Assembly (NCBI GenBank): GCA_016285215.1
Contig: JAEEQI010000051.1
Location: forward strand, 1-13,521
From: Bacteroidales bacterium
GTDB lineage: Bacteria; Bacteroidota; Bacteroidia; Bacteroidales; UBA932
Reading direction: 5' to 3'
DNA length: 13,521 nt
Positions 1 to 6,934 of this stretch are shown one piece after another. A program made the translations under genes and the position numbers. Under the pieces are notes generated by a model. The model worked only from the letters and a program-made list of their open reading frames with translations. It searched no databases and was not told the origin of the DNA. Numbering within the stretch: position 1 is the stretch's first letter; every line of letters begins with the position of its first letter.

Positions 1-313
1 AGGCTGTGGCTTCCGACCAGGAGACCATAACCACCGCCTCATCGTCGGCCTGAGAAAAGCCCTTATAACCGCGCAGGGACTTGTGAGAAGGGTCAAAGGC
101 CTCGTACTGGGCGTTGGTGATTTCCGTGGCGCTCATTTTGAAAGCGGGCAGCGTGACTTCCTGCTGCGGGACCTCGTCCCACTCCGGCATGGGCGGATTT
201 TCACTTCCCATCCGGAAACTACCGGCTGGAATATCCACCAAAGTGGGCACGGGAACCCGGGTGCAGGCCACCAACAGTCCCAAAAGTAAAAAAGTGTGTT
301 TCAAAATGGTCAA
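1..313 (-). CDS. Formylglycine-generating-enzyme-like lipoprotein, N-terminal part (cut by window edge)
   Basis: Reading the minus strand gives a short hydrophobic leader ending in a lipobox (LLVAC), so the protein is probably an exported lipoprotein. The next part matches the start of the FGE-sulfatase (SUMF1/EgtB-like) fold: DIPAGSFRMGS, then an acidic stretch, then ATEITNAQYEAF, and finally VMVSWSEATA at the edge. These correspond to the usual 'F-MGS ... EVTN-Y--F ... PV--VSW--A' landmarks. The catalytic C-terminal half lies outside the window, so it is unknown whether this is a true sulfatase activator or one of the many non-catalytic relatives, such as the gliding or type IX secretion lipoproteins of Bacteroidota. 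No ATG is available. The start is probably TTG at 313; an in-frame TTG at 304 gives an equally good signal peptide. The gene is divergent from pgi. Confidence in the fold is good, in the precise role low. Confidence 0.8.
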   Translation of the reverse strand, partial: MTILKHTFLLLGLLVACTRVPVPTLVDIPAGSFRMGSENPPMPEWDEVPQQEVTLPAFKMSATEITNAQYEAFDPSHKSLRGYKGFSQADDEAVVMVSWSEATA

Positions 314-342
314 TTGTTTTCTTCCCTGTTCGCTTAATACTC

Positions 343-350
343 CAAAGTTA
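343..350 (-). promoter_or_regulatory. -7 promoter element for the FGE-like lipoprotein gene
   Basis: Read on the minus strand this is TAACTTTG, a full match to the Bacteroidota -7 consensus TAnnTTTG. It lies 29 bp upstream of the TTG at 313. I see no clear TTTG -33 box at 19-21 bp. The region where that box should be overlaps the pgi -7 element, so the two divergent promoters interlock. Confidence 0.55.
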
Positions 351-372
351 AGGATTATTTGTTGGAAATGCT

Positions 373-380
373 TAAATTTG
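373..380 (+). promoter_or_regulatory. -7 promoter element for pgi
   Basis: TAAATTTG matches the Bacteroidota -7 consensus TAnnTTTG and lies 44 bp before the ATG at 425, predicting a leader of about 40 nt. No good TTTG -33 box is visible at 19-21 bp. The element falls inside the upstream-extended reading frame, so it also argues that the in-frame ATGs at 359 and 368 are not the real start. The 11-mer GCTTAAATTTG (370-380) recurs exactly at the ugd promoter (11619-11629). Confidence 0.6.
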
Positions 381-424
381 CACGCTTAAAAATAGTTAGT
401 AGAATCTTAATAATTAAACTCAAT

Positions 425-1765
425 ATGATCAAAGTAGACGTTAAAGGATGTGAGTCCTTCGTGGACGAAGCCAAGTATCAGGAGTATGTAGGCAAGGCCC
501 TGGAAGCCTTCGACGTGCTCAAGAACGAGACCGGTGCCGGTAATGATTTCCTGGGTTGGAAGAAACTCCCCCGCTATATCACGGACCGTGAGCTTCACGA
601 ATACGAGGCCATCCGTGACAAGTGGTCCCGCAAGGGTGTGGACCTGGTGATTGCCATCGGCATCGGCGGCAGCTACCTGGGCGCCAAGTGCGTGATGGAG
701 GCCCTGAGCCACAGCTTCGCCAAGCAGCTCAAGCGCAAGGACGGCATCGAGGTGGTCTTCGCCGGCAACAACCTCTCCGAGGAATACTACGCCGAACTGA
801 TGGACCTGGCCGCAGAGCGTAACGTAGCCTGCATCGTCATCTCCAAGAGCGGCACCACCACCGAGCCCGCCGTGGCCTTCCGCATTGTGAAGCAGCACAT
901 CGAGGCCCGCTATGGCAAGGCCGAAGCCGCAGACCGCATCGTAGCCATTACCGATGCAGCCAAAGGCGCTCTCAAGACCCTGGCCACCCAGGAGAACTAC
1001 GAGACCTTTGTAGTGCCCGACAACGTGGGCGGCCGTTTCTCCGTGCTCACTCCCGTGGGCCTGCTGCCCATCTGCGTAGCCGGTTACGACGTACGCGCCC
1101 TGGTAGAAGGCGCCCAGGATGCCTGCACGGGCCTGGGTATCAAGTCCGAGAAGAACCCCGCCGTCATCTACGCCGCCATGCGTAACTACCTCAACACGGA
1201 ACTGGGCAAGAGCACCGAGATTCTGGTGAACTACAACCCCAAGCTCACTTATGTGGCCGAATGGTGGAAGCAGCTCTACGGCGAGTCCGAGGGCAAGGAT
1301 GGCAAGGGCATCTTCCCTGCCAGCGTGAATAATACGGCCGATCTTCACTCGATGGGCCAGTTCATCCAGGAAGGCAGCCGCCTTATGTTTGAGACCGTCC
1401 TGCACGTGGACAGCGCCCAGCGCAGCGTGGTCATCGAGAGCGACAACCAGAACCTGGACCAGCTCAACTTCCTGGCCGGTAAGCACGTGGAGTACTGCAA
1501 CCATATGGCCGAACTCGGAACCCAGCTGGCTCACATTGACGGTGGCGTTCCCCAGATGGCCGTGAACATGGAGAAGGTAGACGCCTTCAACCTGGGCGGT
1601 CTGCTCTACTTCTTCGAGTTCGCCTGCGGCATCAGCGCCTACATTCTGGGTGTGAATCCGTTCAACCAGCCCGGTGTAGAGGCCTACAAGAAGAATATGT
1701 TTGCTCTGCTGGAGAAGCCCGGTTACGAGAAAGAAACCGCCGCCATCCGCAAGAGAATTAAGTAA
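425..1765 (+). CDS. pgi: Glucose-6-phosphate isomerase
   Basis: Interconverts glucose 6-phosphate and fructose 6-phosphate in the cytoplasm (glycolysis/gluconeogenesis). The 446-residue product has the SIS-fold sugar-phosphate motif AIGIGGSYLGAK, a second phosphate-binding stretch ISKSGTTTEPA, PGI signature 1 (DNVGGRFSVLTPVGLLP), the active-site acid segment GESEGKDGKG, the His-containing HSMGQFIQEG, and PGI signature 2 with the catalytic lysine (NPFNQPGVEAYKKNMF). Length matches the short bacterial form of Firmicutes and Bacteroidota rather than the roughly 550-residue proteobacterial form. I chose ATG 425 because the promoter lies at 373-380 and conserved sequence begins there; the frame is open further upstream. 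The gene is followed 7 nt later by rnpB with no terminator between them. A long antisense reading frame across this gene is a codon-usage shadow. Confidence 0.97.
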   Translation: MIKVDVKGCESFVDEAKYQEYVGKALEAFDVLKNETGAGNDFLGWKKLPRYITDRELHEYEAIRDKWSRKGVDLVIAIGIGGSYLGAKCVMEALSHSFAKQLKRKDGIEVVFAGNNLSEEYYAELMDLAAERNVACIVISKSGTTTEPAVAFRIVKQHIEARYGKAEAADRIVAITDAAKGALKTLATQENYETFVVPDNVGGRFSVLTPVGLLPICVAGYDVRALVEGAQDACTGLGIKSEKNPAVIYAAMRNYLNTELGKSTEILVNYNPKLTYVAEWWKQLYGESEGKDGKGIFPASVNNTADLHSMGQFIQEGSRLMFETVLHVDSAQRSVVIESDNQNLDQLNFLAGKHVEYCNHMAELGTQLAHIDGGVPQMAVNMEKVDAFNLGGLLYFFEFACGISAYILGVNPFNQPGVEAYKKNMFALLEKPGYEKETAAIRKRIK

Positions 1766-1771
1766 GAATAC

Positions 1772-2134
1772 TGGTACAGCGATCTGTCGCGGCGCAAGCT
1801 GAGGAAAGTCCGCACAGGAAAGGGCACCCGCCTGTGGAAAGCACAGTAGGGAGTAATCTTTAGGCAACGTAACAGAAAATAACCGCCAAATTATCGTGTG
1901 ACGATAATTTCGGAATATTTATGCGACCGAAGGGAGCAAAAACATTCTAGAAGGTAAGGGTGAAAACGCGAGGCAAGAGCTCACGACGTTGTATGGCGAC
2001 ATACAGCGGGTACGTTGTCCGGGCCTGCAAGACCAAATATACCGGCAGATGAGGGCGGCCCGTCCGATGCCGGGGGGTAGGTTGCGAAGATAAATGACAG
2101 ATTTAAAAACAGAAAGCGGCTTACGGCTGTACCA
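1772..2134 (+). ncRNA. rnpB: RNase P RNA (bacterial type A-like)
   Basis: Catalytic RNA that removes 5' leaders from tRNA precursors, working with the RnpA protein. Universal landmarks are present in order: GAGGAAAGTCC (1801-1811, P4 5' strand and CR I), ACAGAAAATAACCGCC (about 1871-1886), GGTAAGGGTGAAAA followed by GCAAGAGCTCAC (P10-P12 region, about 1954-1983), GGTAGG then AAATGACAG, and ACAGAAAGCGGCTTA near the 3' end. The closing helix P1 is GGTACAGC (1773-1780) pairing perfectly with GCTGTACC (2126-2133), which fixes both ends. An AT-rich 9-bp hairpin (1888-1896 with 1902-1910) sits in the P8/P9 region, and the P18 region is very short (about 2081-2090). The RNA begins 7 nt after the pgi stop and its 3' end overlaps the end of recX on the other strand. 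Confidence 0.96.
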
Positions 2135-2564
2135 TTTTTTTAACTACATCATAGTCATAGCCCCTTGAAAGGGCAAACTTGATGAGCTTAAGGCGACCCT
2201 GGGGGTCGCCTTTTAACGTCTTGGCCTTAGACTCGAGCAGTTTGGCCAGACGGGCTTCGGCCTTGTCGTGTTCAATCTCCTCCAATGCAGCGGCAATATC
2301 AGCGTCCGAAACACCCTTTCCGCGCAGCTGAAAGCGGATTTTCACGGGGCCCCAGCCCTGCAGCGTAGCCTTTTCCCGGGCATAGGCAGCGGCGTAGCGC
2401 GCGTCATCTATGTACTTATCGGCCTGCAAAGCCTCAACCACCTTGGCGGCGGCTTCCTCATCTCCCTCCAGGTCCTTGAGGGCCTTGCGGTAGATATCGG
2501 CCCTGCAATACTCTGCCTTGGAACAGAGCTTCTGCAGGCGGCTCAGGCAGCGGGCGGCGTCCAT
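2121..2564 (-). CDS. recX: RecX-family regulator of RecA
   Basis: A small helical protein of the RecX family, known in other bacteria to bind RecA filaments and limit recombinase activity. The 147-residue product carries typical three-helix RecX repeats: KYIDDARYAAAYAREKATLQGWGPVKI, then QLRGKGVSDADIAAAL, then KFALSRGYDYDVVKK near the C terminus. ATG 2564 was chosen because it is the first ATG after the upstream patatin stop (TAG 2568-2566, a 1-nt gap) and gives a normal RecX length. The frame is open further upstream only as a shadow of the patatin gene. It is the last gene of the minus-strand series. Its final codons (Lys-Lys-Met-Val-Gln-Pro) overlap the 3' end of rnpB on the opposite strand. 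recA lies 7 kb away in its own transcription unit. Confidence 0.9.
   Translation of the reverse strand: MDAARCLSRLQKLCSKAEYCRADIYRKALKDLEGDEEAAAKVVEALQADKYIDDARYAAAYAREKATLQGWGPVKIRFQLRGKGVSDADIAAALEEIEHDKAEARLAKLLESKAKTLKGDPQGRLKLIKFALSRGYDYDVVKKMVQP
2126..2141 (+). terminator. rnpB 3' end: P1 3' strand plus U-tract
   Basis: The P1 3' strand (2126-2133) is followed by A and seven T residues (2135-2141), as expected for transcription ending. The stem partner lies about 350 nt upstream, so this is not an ordinary local intrinsic terminator, and I see no separate local hairpin. On the minus strand the same bases are the final codons of recX. Confidence 0.5.
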
Positions 2565-2565
2565 A

Positions 2566-4971
2566 CTAGAAGTTGTAACCGAACGACAGATAGAAGCCAG
2601 CCTTCTTGGTAAGGGAAGACCAGAAGATCTGGGCCTTGAGCGGACCCACAATGGTATTCCAACCGTAGCCGGCACCCACGCCCCAGAGGACTCGGCCCTG
2701 ACCAATGGTCTTAAAGCTGTCGCAGTCCAGCGAGACATTGCCAATACCCGAGAGATAGTGGTTGCTAGCCACCTCGTAACGGAGTTCCATACGGGTGAGC
2801 CCCAGGTGATCCTGGCACAGGGCCACATCGTTGAAGCCCATAAACGGAATCTGCTGCTCAATATAATGGCCGGCCATCTCACCGCCAATGATGTTGGAGT
2901 ACATCAGAGGAATATCAGGGCCGAATACAAAGCGCAGCGCAAAGCTGGGAATCATAGTAAAGCGCTCTCCAAAGCTGACGGGGAACTTGCCGTCGGCCGA
3001 GAACGAGCCAATCCACTTGGTGGGGGCGTCCTTGTCAAAGACTCTCCAGATGGCATCGGCGCCTATACCAAACGATACGCCCCTTGTGGGGAAATAGCTG
3101 TTGTCCAGGGTCTCCAGACGGGCACTGAGGAAGGCGCTGGGATAGTCTACCTTATCTTTCACGTTATACGTACCGGCTGTACTGGACGAAAGGATGTCAT
3201 AGAGGCGGAAATACTGATTTCTGATACCCAGATTGATATCCATTACCGACAGATGCAGGTTGGACAGGAACAGCTCCTGGGTGGCCAGCAGGAACGACGT
3301 ATTGAAACGATCGGTAGCGTTGTAAAGGTTCATCCGGTTGGAGTAACGCACCATAGACCTGACATTGAACGTGGTAAAGTGCGGCGCATTATAGGCGTAC
3401 GTCACATCCAGATAAGGATTGGTGCTTATACGGGCCGTCAGATCCAGCGAATGGCCGCTCACGGCGCGGGTATTGAGACCCACGTTCACGAGGAGGGACA
3501 CCAGGTCTCGCGTATCCATACGGGCGCTGAAACCAATCTGGTGCATAGGGCCCCTCTTGCAGTAAATACGCAGTTTGTAGGGCTCTTCCGTACCTCTCAG
3601 TTCATAGTTCACATAGTCGTAAGCGCCCTTGCCAAAGATGGTGGCCACGTCCTTCTCAATCATCCACTTGCTGGCGCGCATACCGGCCTTCACGTGCATC
3701 TTATCGCGGAGCAGTTCTCCTTCCTGGTAGGGAACGCCGTCCACCACCACCTCACTGATGAGGACATCCTTCTGGCCAATGTCAACGGCAGGTTTGGCGT
3801 TGAGTTTTCTGCCGGCATTGCCCATCCTCTTCTTGAGGGCTTTGAGCAAATCGGCCTTTTCCTCGGCGGCCTTGTAACCTCTTACAAACATAGTATCTAC
3901 AGCCACCTCGTTGAAGCTGAGCATATTGTAGCCGGTCAGGTCGGGATGGATGTATAAATCCACCTCATGCACGTTGCGGTCAAATACGTCGTTGGAGAGG
4001 AGGTCCATAGACGAGGCCAGGATATCGGCCAGGTTCTGGATCTCGTTGGCCTGCAGACTGGCCGAAGAGAGGTCAACGCCAATCACGATGTCGGCTCCCA
4101 TCTCGCGGGCAATGTTTACCGGGAAGTTGTTGCGCATACCGCCGTCGGCCAGCACCATTCCGTTGGTACGCACCGGGGCAAACAGGCCGGGAATGCTCAT
4201 AGTGGAGCGCATAGCCAGATTGATGGAACCGGAGTGCCATACCTTGGCCTTGCCGGAAGCCATATCCGTGGCTACGCAGGCAAAGGGAATGGGGAACTTG
4301 AAGAAGTCCGTGGAGTCGCTGTACCCCACCGTACGGCTGGTAATGATCTGGTTCACGTTCTGGCCAAACACAAAGCCCGACGGCAGACTGCCCATCAGGT
4401 TCTCCTTGGCCAGGTCGTCAAAGGAATACTTTCTCTTCTTGGACTTGACACCCAGGTCCAGTTCGCGGCTTCGGCCTTCTGCAAAGGGGGCATCGCCGGC
4501 CAGGTACTGCTGATAGTCGGCCTTGCTGTAATAGAACGGGAAGGAGAGCATATATTTCTCCTTGTAGCGGCGGCGGGCATACGAGATATACTGCTTGTCC
4601 AGCTTGTCGCTCAGGGCCTTGTCCCAGTCAATGTTGTGGATGAGGTCGTCCAGGTAATCTGCATCGTAGCCCAAGGCATACAGGGCGCCCAGCAGGCCGC
4701 CGATACTGGTTCCCACCACCATATCCACGGGGATATCGTACTCTTCCAGGTACTTGAGCACGCCCACGGTGGCAGCACCCTTGGCACCGCCGCCGGAAAG
4801 CACCAGCGCCACGGTAGGACGCGTCTTCCGGATTTGGGACATCTTGTAGCGAATCTCACGCACAGCCTTGGCATCCTTGGCATCCAGGCCGAAGGAAGAG
4901 TATTCCTCCGTATTCTGGGCCATAGCAGCCAGGGGAAGGATCAGCAAAAGGATGGAAATCAGTTTTTTCAT
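2566..4971 (-). CDS. Patatin-like phospholipase fused to Omp85-type outer-membrane barrel
   Basis: An 801-residue exported protein. Residues 1-18 form a signal peptide (cleavage near AMA-Q, no lipobox Cys). The patatin lipase domain follows with the oxyanion loop GGGAKG (60-65), nucleophile elbow GTSIGG (Ser89) and catalytic Asp in ADGG (Asp276), so the Ser-Asp dyad looks intact. About residues 401-472 resemble a single POTRA domain, and the remainder is amphipathic strands ending in FYLSFGYNF, a typical barrel-assembly signal with a terminal aromatic residue. This is the architecture of PlpD-type (type Vd) patatin autotransporters. In Bacteroidota such proteins are common but their substrates are mostly unknown; hydrolysis of phospholipid or other acyl lipids at the outer membrane is inferred. 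Its ATG overlaps the rlmN stop (ATGA), implying translational coupling; recX follows after 1 nt. Confidence 0.92.
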   Translation of the reverse strand: MKKLISILLLILPLAAMAQNTEEYSSFGLDAKDAKAVREIRYKMSQIRKTRPTVALVLSGGGAKGAATVGVLKYLEEYDIPVDMVVGTSIGGLLGALYALGYDADYLDDLIHNIDWDKALSDKLDKQYISYARRRYKEKYMLSFPFYYSKADYQQYLAGDAPFAEGRSRELDLGVKSKKRKYSFDDLAKENLMGSLPSGFVFGQNVNQIITSRTVGYSDSTDFFKFPIPFACVATDMASGKAKVWHSGSINLAMRSTMSIPGLFAPVRTNGMVLADGGMRNNFPVNIAREMGADIVIGVDLSSASLQANEIQNLADILASSMDLLSNDVFDRNVHEVDLYIHPDLTGYNMLSFNEVAVDTMFVRGYKAAEEKADLLKALKKRMGNAGRKLNAKPAVDIGQKDVLISEVVVDGVPYQEGELLRDKMHVKAGMRASKWMIEKDVATIFGKGAYDYVNYELRGTEEPYKLRIYCKRGPMHQIGFSARMDTRDLVSLLVNVGLNTRAVSGHSLDLTARISTNPYLDVTYAYNAPHFTTFNVRSMVRYSNRMNLYNATDRFNTSFLLATQELFLSNLHLSVMDINLGIRNQYFRLYDILSSSTAGTYNVKDKVDYPSAFLSARLETLDNSYFPTRGVSFGIGADAIWRVFDKDAPTKWIGSFSADGKFPVSFGERFTMIPSFALRFVFGPDIPLMYSNIIGGEMAGHYIEQQIPFMGFNDVALCQDHLGLTRMELRYEVASNHYLSGIGNVSLDCDSFKTIGQGRVLWGVGAGYGWNTIVGPLKAQIFWSSLTKKAGFYLSFGYNF

Positions 4972-5987
4972 TGTTCTTTGTGTTTTCCTGCGAGCAATCC
5001 GCAGGCGGCAAATATATCTTCTCCGCGGGAAGCGCGGATGGTGGCGGTAAGGCCACCGGCATTCAGTCTGTCTCGGAAGGCTTCCATCACAGGGTCGGGA
5101 GCCGTTCCGTAAGGGAAATCAGGGATCTTGTGGAAGCGGATCAGGTTGACCCGGCACTCCAGGTTCTTGAGCAGTCTCAGGAGTTCGTCGGCGTGTTTGG
5201 GGGTGTTGTTCCAGCCCTCAAACACCGTGTACTCAAAGCTCACCCGCCGCTGGCCCGTGAAATCGTACTGCTTGATGAGCCGCACCACTTCCGTAATGGA
5301 CCACGCCTTCTGAACGGGCATCATCTCTGCCCGCTCTTCCGGGAAAGGATTGTGCAGGCTCACGGCCAGGTGGCACTTGCTCTCGTCCAGGAACTGCTTG
5401 AGCTTGGGCAGCACGCCAATGGTACTTAGCGTAATGCGCTTGGGGCTCCAGGCCAGGCCCCAGGGGGCGGTCAGGATCTCTATCACCCGCTTCACGTTGT
5501 CCCAGTTGTCCAGCGGCTCACCCATACCCATAAAGACGGTATTGGTTAACTCCCCTGCCTCGTCAATGGCAAAGTACTGGTTCAGGATGTCTGCCGCGCT
5601 CAGATTGCCGTGGAAACCTTGCCGGCCCGTCATACAGAACTTGCAGCCCATCTTGCACCCCGCCTGCGAACTCACGCAGAGCGTCTTTCTGTCATCGTCC
5701 GGAATCATCACCGCCTCAATGCACTCCCCTTCCAGAACGGGGAACAGGTACTTCCTGGTGCCGTCCTTGGACGTCTGCACGTCAATGGGGGCCACATAGC
5801 CCACCTCATATTGCTGGCTAAGGGCTTCACGACCGGCCTTGGAAAGGTTGGTCATCTCCTCAATGCTCCTCACCCGCTTCTGGTACAGCCACTGCGCCAT
5901 CTGCTTACCCGCAAACGCAGGCAAGCCGTGGGTCTTGGCAATAACTGCCAACTCTTCCGGGGTTTTTCCTAACAACCGCTCTTTCAT
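4968..5987 (-). CDS. rlmN: Dual-specificity 23S rRNA A2503 / tRNA A37 C2-methyltransferase RlmN
   Basis: Radical-SAM enzyme that methylates C2 of adenosine 2503 in 23S rRNA and, in E. coli, of A37 in some tRNAs. The 339-residue product has the [4Fe-4S] motif CxxxCxxC (Cys111, Cys115, Cys118) within SSQAGCKMGCKFCMTG, the motif VFMGMGEPLDN, and the conserved C-terminal cysteine in GEDIFAACG (Cys329) that carries the intermediate methyl group. The frame is open for 81 more codons upstream, but ATG 5987 gives the standard RlmN N terminus (MKERLLGKTPEEL) and sits 5 bp after a -7 promoter element, so the longer form is rejected. It has its own promoter between itself and the ComEA-like gene. Its TGA overlaps the patatin ATG by 4 bases. 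Confidence 0.97.
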   Translation of the reverse strand: MKERLLGKTPEELAVIAKTHGLPAFAGKQMAQWLYQKRVRSIEEMTNLSKAGREALSQQYEVGYVAPIDVQTSKDGTRKYLFPVLEGECIEAVMIPDDDRKTLCVSSQAGCKMGCKFCMTGRQGFHGNLSAADILNQYFAIDEAGELTNTVFMGMGEPLDNWDNVKRVIEILTAPWGLAWSPKRITLSTIGVLPKLKQFLDESKCHLAVSLHNPFPEERAEMMPVQKAWSITEVVRLIKQYDFTGQRRVSFEYTVFEGWNNTPKHADELLRLLKNLECRVNLIRFHKIPDFPYGTAPDPVMEAFRDRLNAGGLTATIRASRGEDIFAACGLLAGKHKEQ

Positions 5988-5992
5988 ACCCA

Positions 5993-6024
5993 CAAAAATA
6001 CATATTTTGTCTAGAATTATCAAC
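5993..6024 (-). promoter_or_regulatory. Promoter of rlmN (-33 / -7)
   Basis: On the minus strand, GTTG (6024-6021) is separated by 20 bp from TATTTTTG (6000-5993), a full TAnnTTTG match. The -7 element ends 5 bp before the rlmN ATG, so the predicted transcript has almost no 5' leader. The promoter lies in the 53-bp gap between the ComEA-like gene and rlmN. Confidence 0.6.
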
Positions 6025-6040
6025 CGTCCCCCCTGACCTG

Positions 6041-6934
6041 TCACTCCGCTGGGGCGATGAGGCAACGGGACAGAGCGGCAGAATGCTCTTCCGAGAGCAC
6101 GCCGGCTTTGCGTAAGCCCTCCACCGTGCAGGCCTTGGGTGCATTGTGCTGGCGGTAGAGGACGATGCCGTGGGCTTCGGCCTTGGATATGTGCGGATGA
6201 CGGGCCAAATCCTCCTCCGGCAGCCTCCAAAGGGCATAAGGCTCCGGCGGCGAGCAGGTGATGAGATCCTTAAGCCCGTCTAGTTTGGCCTGGTCAAAGT
6301 GATAGATTTCCAGCAATTGGTCCGGAGACGAATAACCGCCCAGCCGCTCCCGATAATTCACCATCTTTCCGGCAAAATAAGGGCCGATACCGGGTAGGGC
6401 CAGGAGAGCGACGCTATCGGCCTTATTGATATCCAATAGTGGAATATCAATGTATTTTTCCAGCCGTTTGTACACGGAATCGGCTACCACAAAGCTCTTG
6501 GCAAAGTCTGCCGGACGGCGGAACCGACCGCCTTTATTGCGGTAGTTCTCAATGGATTGCGCCTGCTTCTGGGAGAAGCCCAGCCGCTGGAGGTCCTCCA
6601 CGCTAACCGTGTTGGGATTGAAGCGGAAACTCTCCACCTTACGGGGGGCTACTTTCTCCCGCACCGCCACTACAGCCGGCTCGTGAGGAGCCTCGTGCCG
6701 CACTATAGATGGCCGATCGGGGTCGGCCATGACGGTACTGTCCGTCATTCCCGGCTTGACCGGGAATCTCTCATAGACGTACACCGTATCCGGATGGTCC
6801 CGGTTGGCGGCTATACGGAGAACGGCGGCCTTGTGCACAAACAGGGCTACCTCATAACCGATAATCAGGAATAGCAGGGCAATGGCTCCGGCAACGAAAC
6901 TGCTAGTCGGTGTCTGTTTCTTCTTCCCCTCCAT
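6041..6934 (-). CDS. ComEA-like membrane-anchored helix-hairpin-helix protein
   Basis: A 297-residue protein with one N-terminal transmembrane helix (about 13-33), a linker to about residue 100, then repeated helix-hairpin-helix modules. One is around 105-145 (FNPNTVSVEDLQRLGFS...). A second, around 165-215, is canonical: DINKADSVALLALPGIGPYFA. A degenerate third lies around 225-290. HhH modules of this type bind DNA non-specifically. ComEA is the DNA receptor in natural transformation, but the Bacteroidota proteins of this shape are not proven competence factors, so no symbol is given. The start codon lies inside the 3' end of rsmI (32-bp overlap), so the two are probably co-translated. Linker residues 56-76 (RFPVKPGMTDS...) are encoded by a cluster of three palindromes, described separately; this looks like an insertion and not part of the ancestral protein. 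Confidence 0.85.
   Translation of the reverse strand: MEGKKKQTPTSSFVAGAIALLFLIIGYEVALFVHKAAVLRIAANRDHPDTVYVYERFPVKPGMTDSTVMADPDRPSIVRHEAPHEPAVVAVREKVAPRKVESFRFNPNTVSVEDLQRLGFSQKQAQSIENYRNKGGRFRRPADFAKSFVVADSVYKRLEKYIDIPLLDINKADSVALLALPGIGPYFAGKMVNYRERLGGYSSPDQLLEIYHFDQAKLDGLKDLITCSPPEPYALWRLPEEDLARHPHISKAEAHGIVLYRQHNAPKACTVEGLRKAGVLSEEHSAALSRCLIAPAE
6709..6767. repeat. Three chained palindromes inside the ComEA-like gene
   Basis: Three perfect inverted repeats are linked end to end, each sharing its terminal AT with the next. The first is ATGGCCGA/TCGGCCAT (6709-6716 with 6723-6730, 6-nt loop). The second is ATGACGG/CCGTCAT (6729-6735 with 6742-6748, 6-nt loop). The third is ATTCCCGG/CCGGGAAT (6747-6754 with 6760-6767, loop CTTGA). 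The third resembles dispersed extragenic palindromes of the 'GTCATTCCCGG' kind seen in many genomes, which when read through give peptides like FPVKPGMT, exactly what this gene encodes here. Confidence 0.75.

Noticed and set aside
407..1867. A 486-codon open frame antisense to pgi
   Set aside because: It follows from strong GC bias at third codon positions in pgi; its product is low-complexity (His/Gly/Val/Leu-rich) with no recognisable domain, and the sense strand is an unmistakable enzyme with rnpB immediately downstream.
2518..5112. Long plus-strand open frames (479 and 381 codons) opposite the patatin and rlmN genes
   Set aside because: The translations are His/Gly/Val-rich shadows with no domains and no promoter; the minus strand encodes complete, motif-bearing proteins with tight gene junctions.
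4968..6230. A longer RlmN starting 81 codons upstream
   Set aside because: The extension overlaps the ComEA-like gene, resembles no RlmN N terminus, and lies upstream of the promoter at 5993-6024; ATG 5987 gives the family-typical length.
6709..6767. The chained palindromes as an intrinsic terminator or attenuator of the rsmI/ComEA-like transcript
   Set aside because: They lie inside an open reading frame, lack a T-tract on the transcribed strand, and sit early in the gene; a repeat element is the simpler reading, although a role in RNA stability is not excluded.
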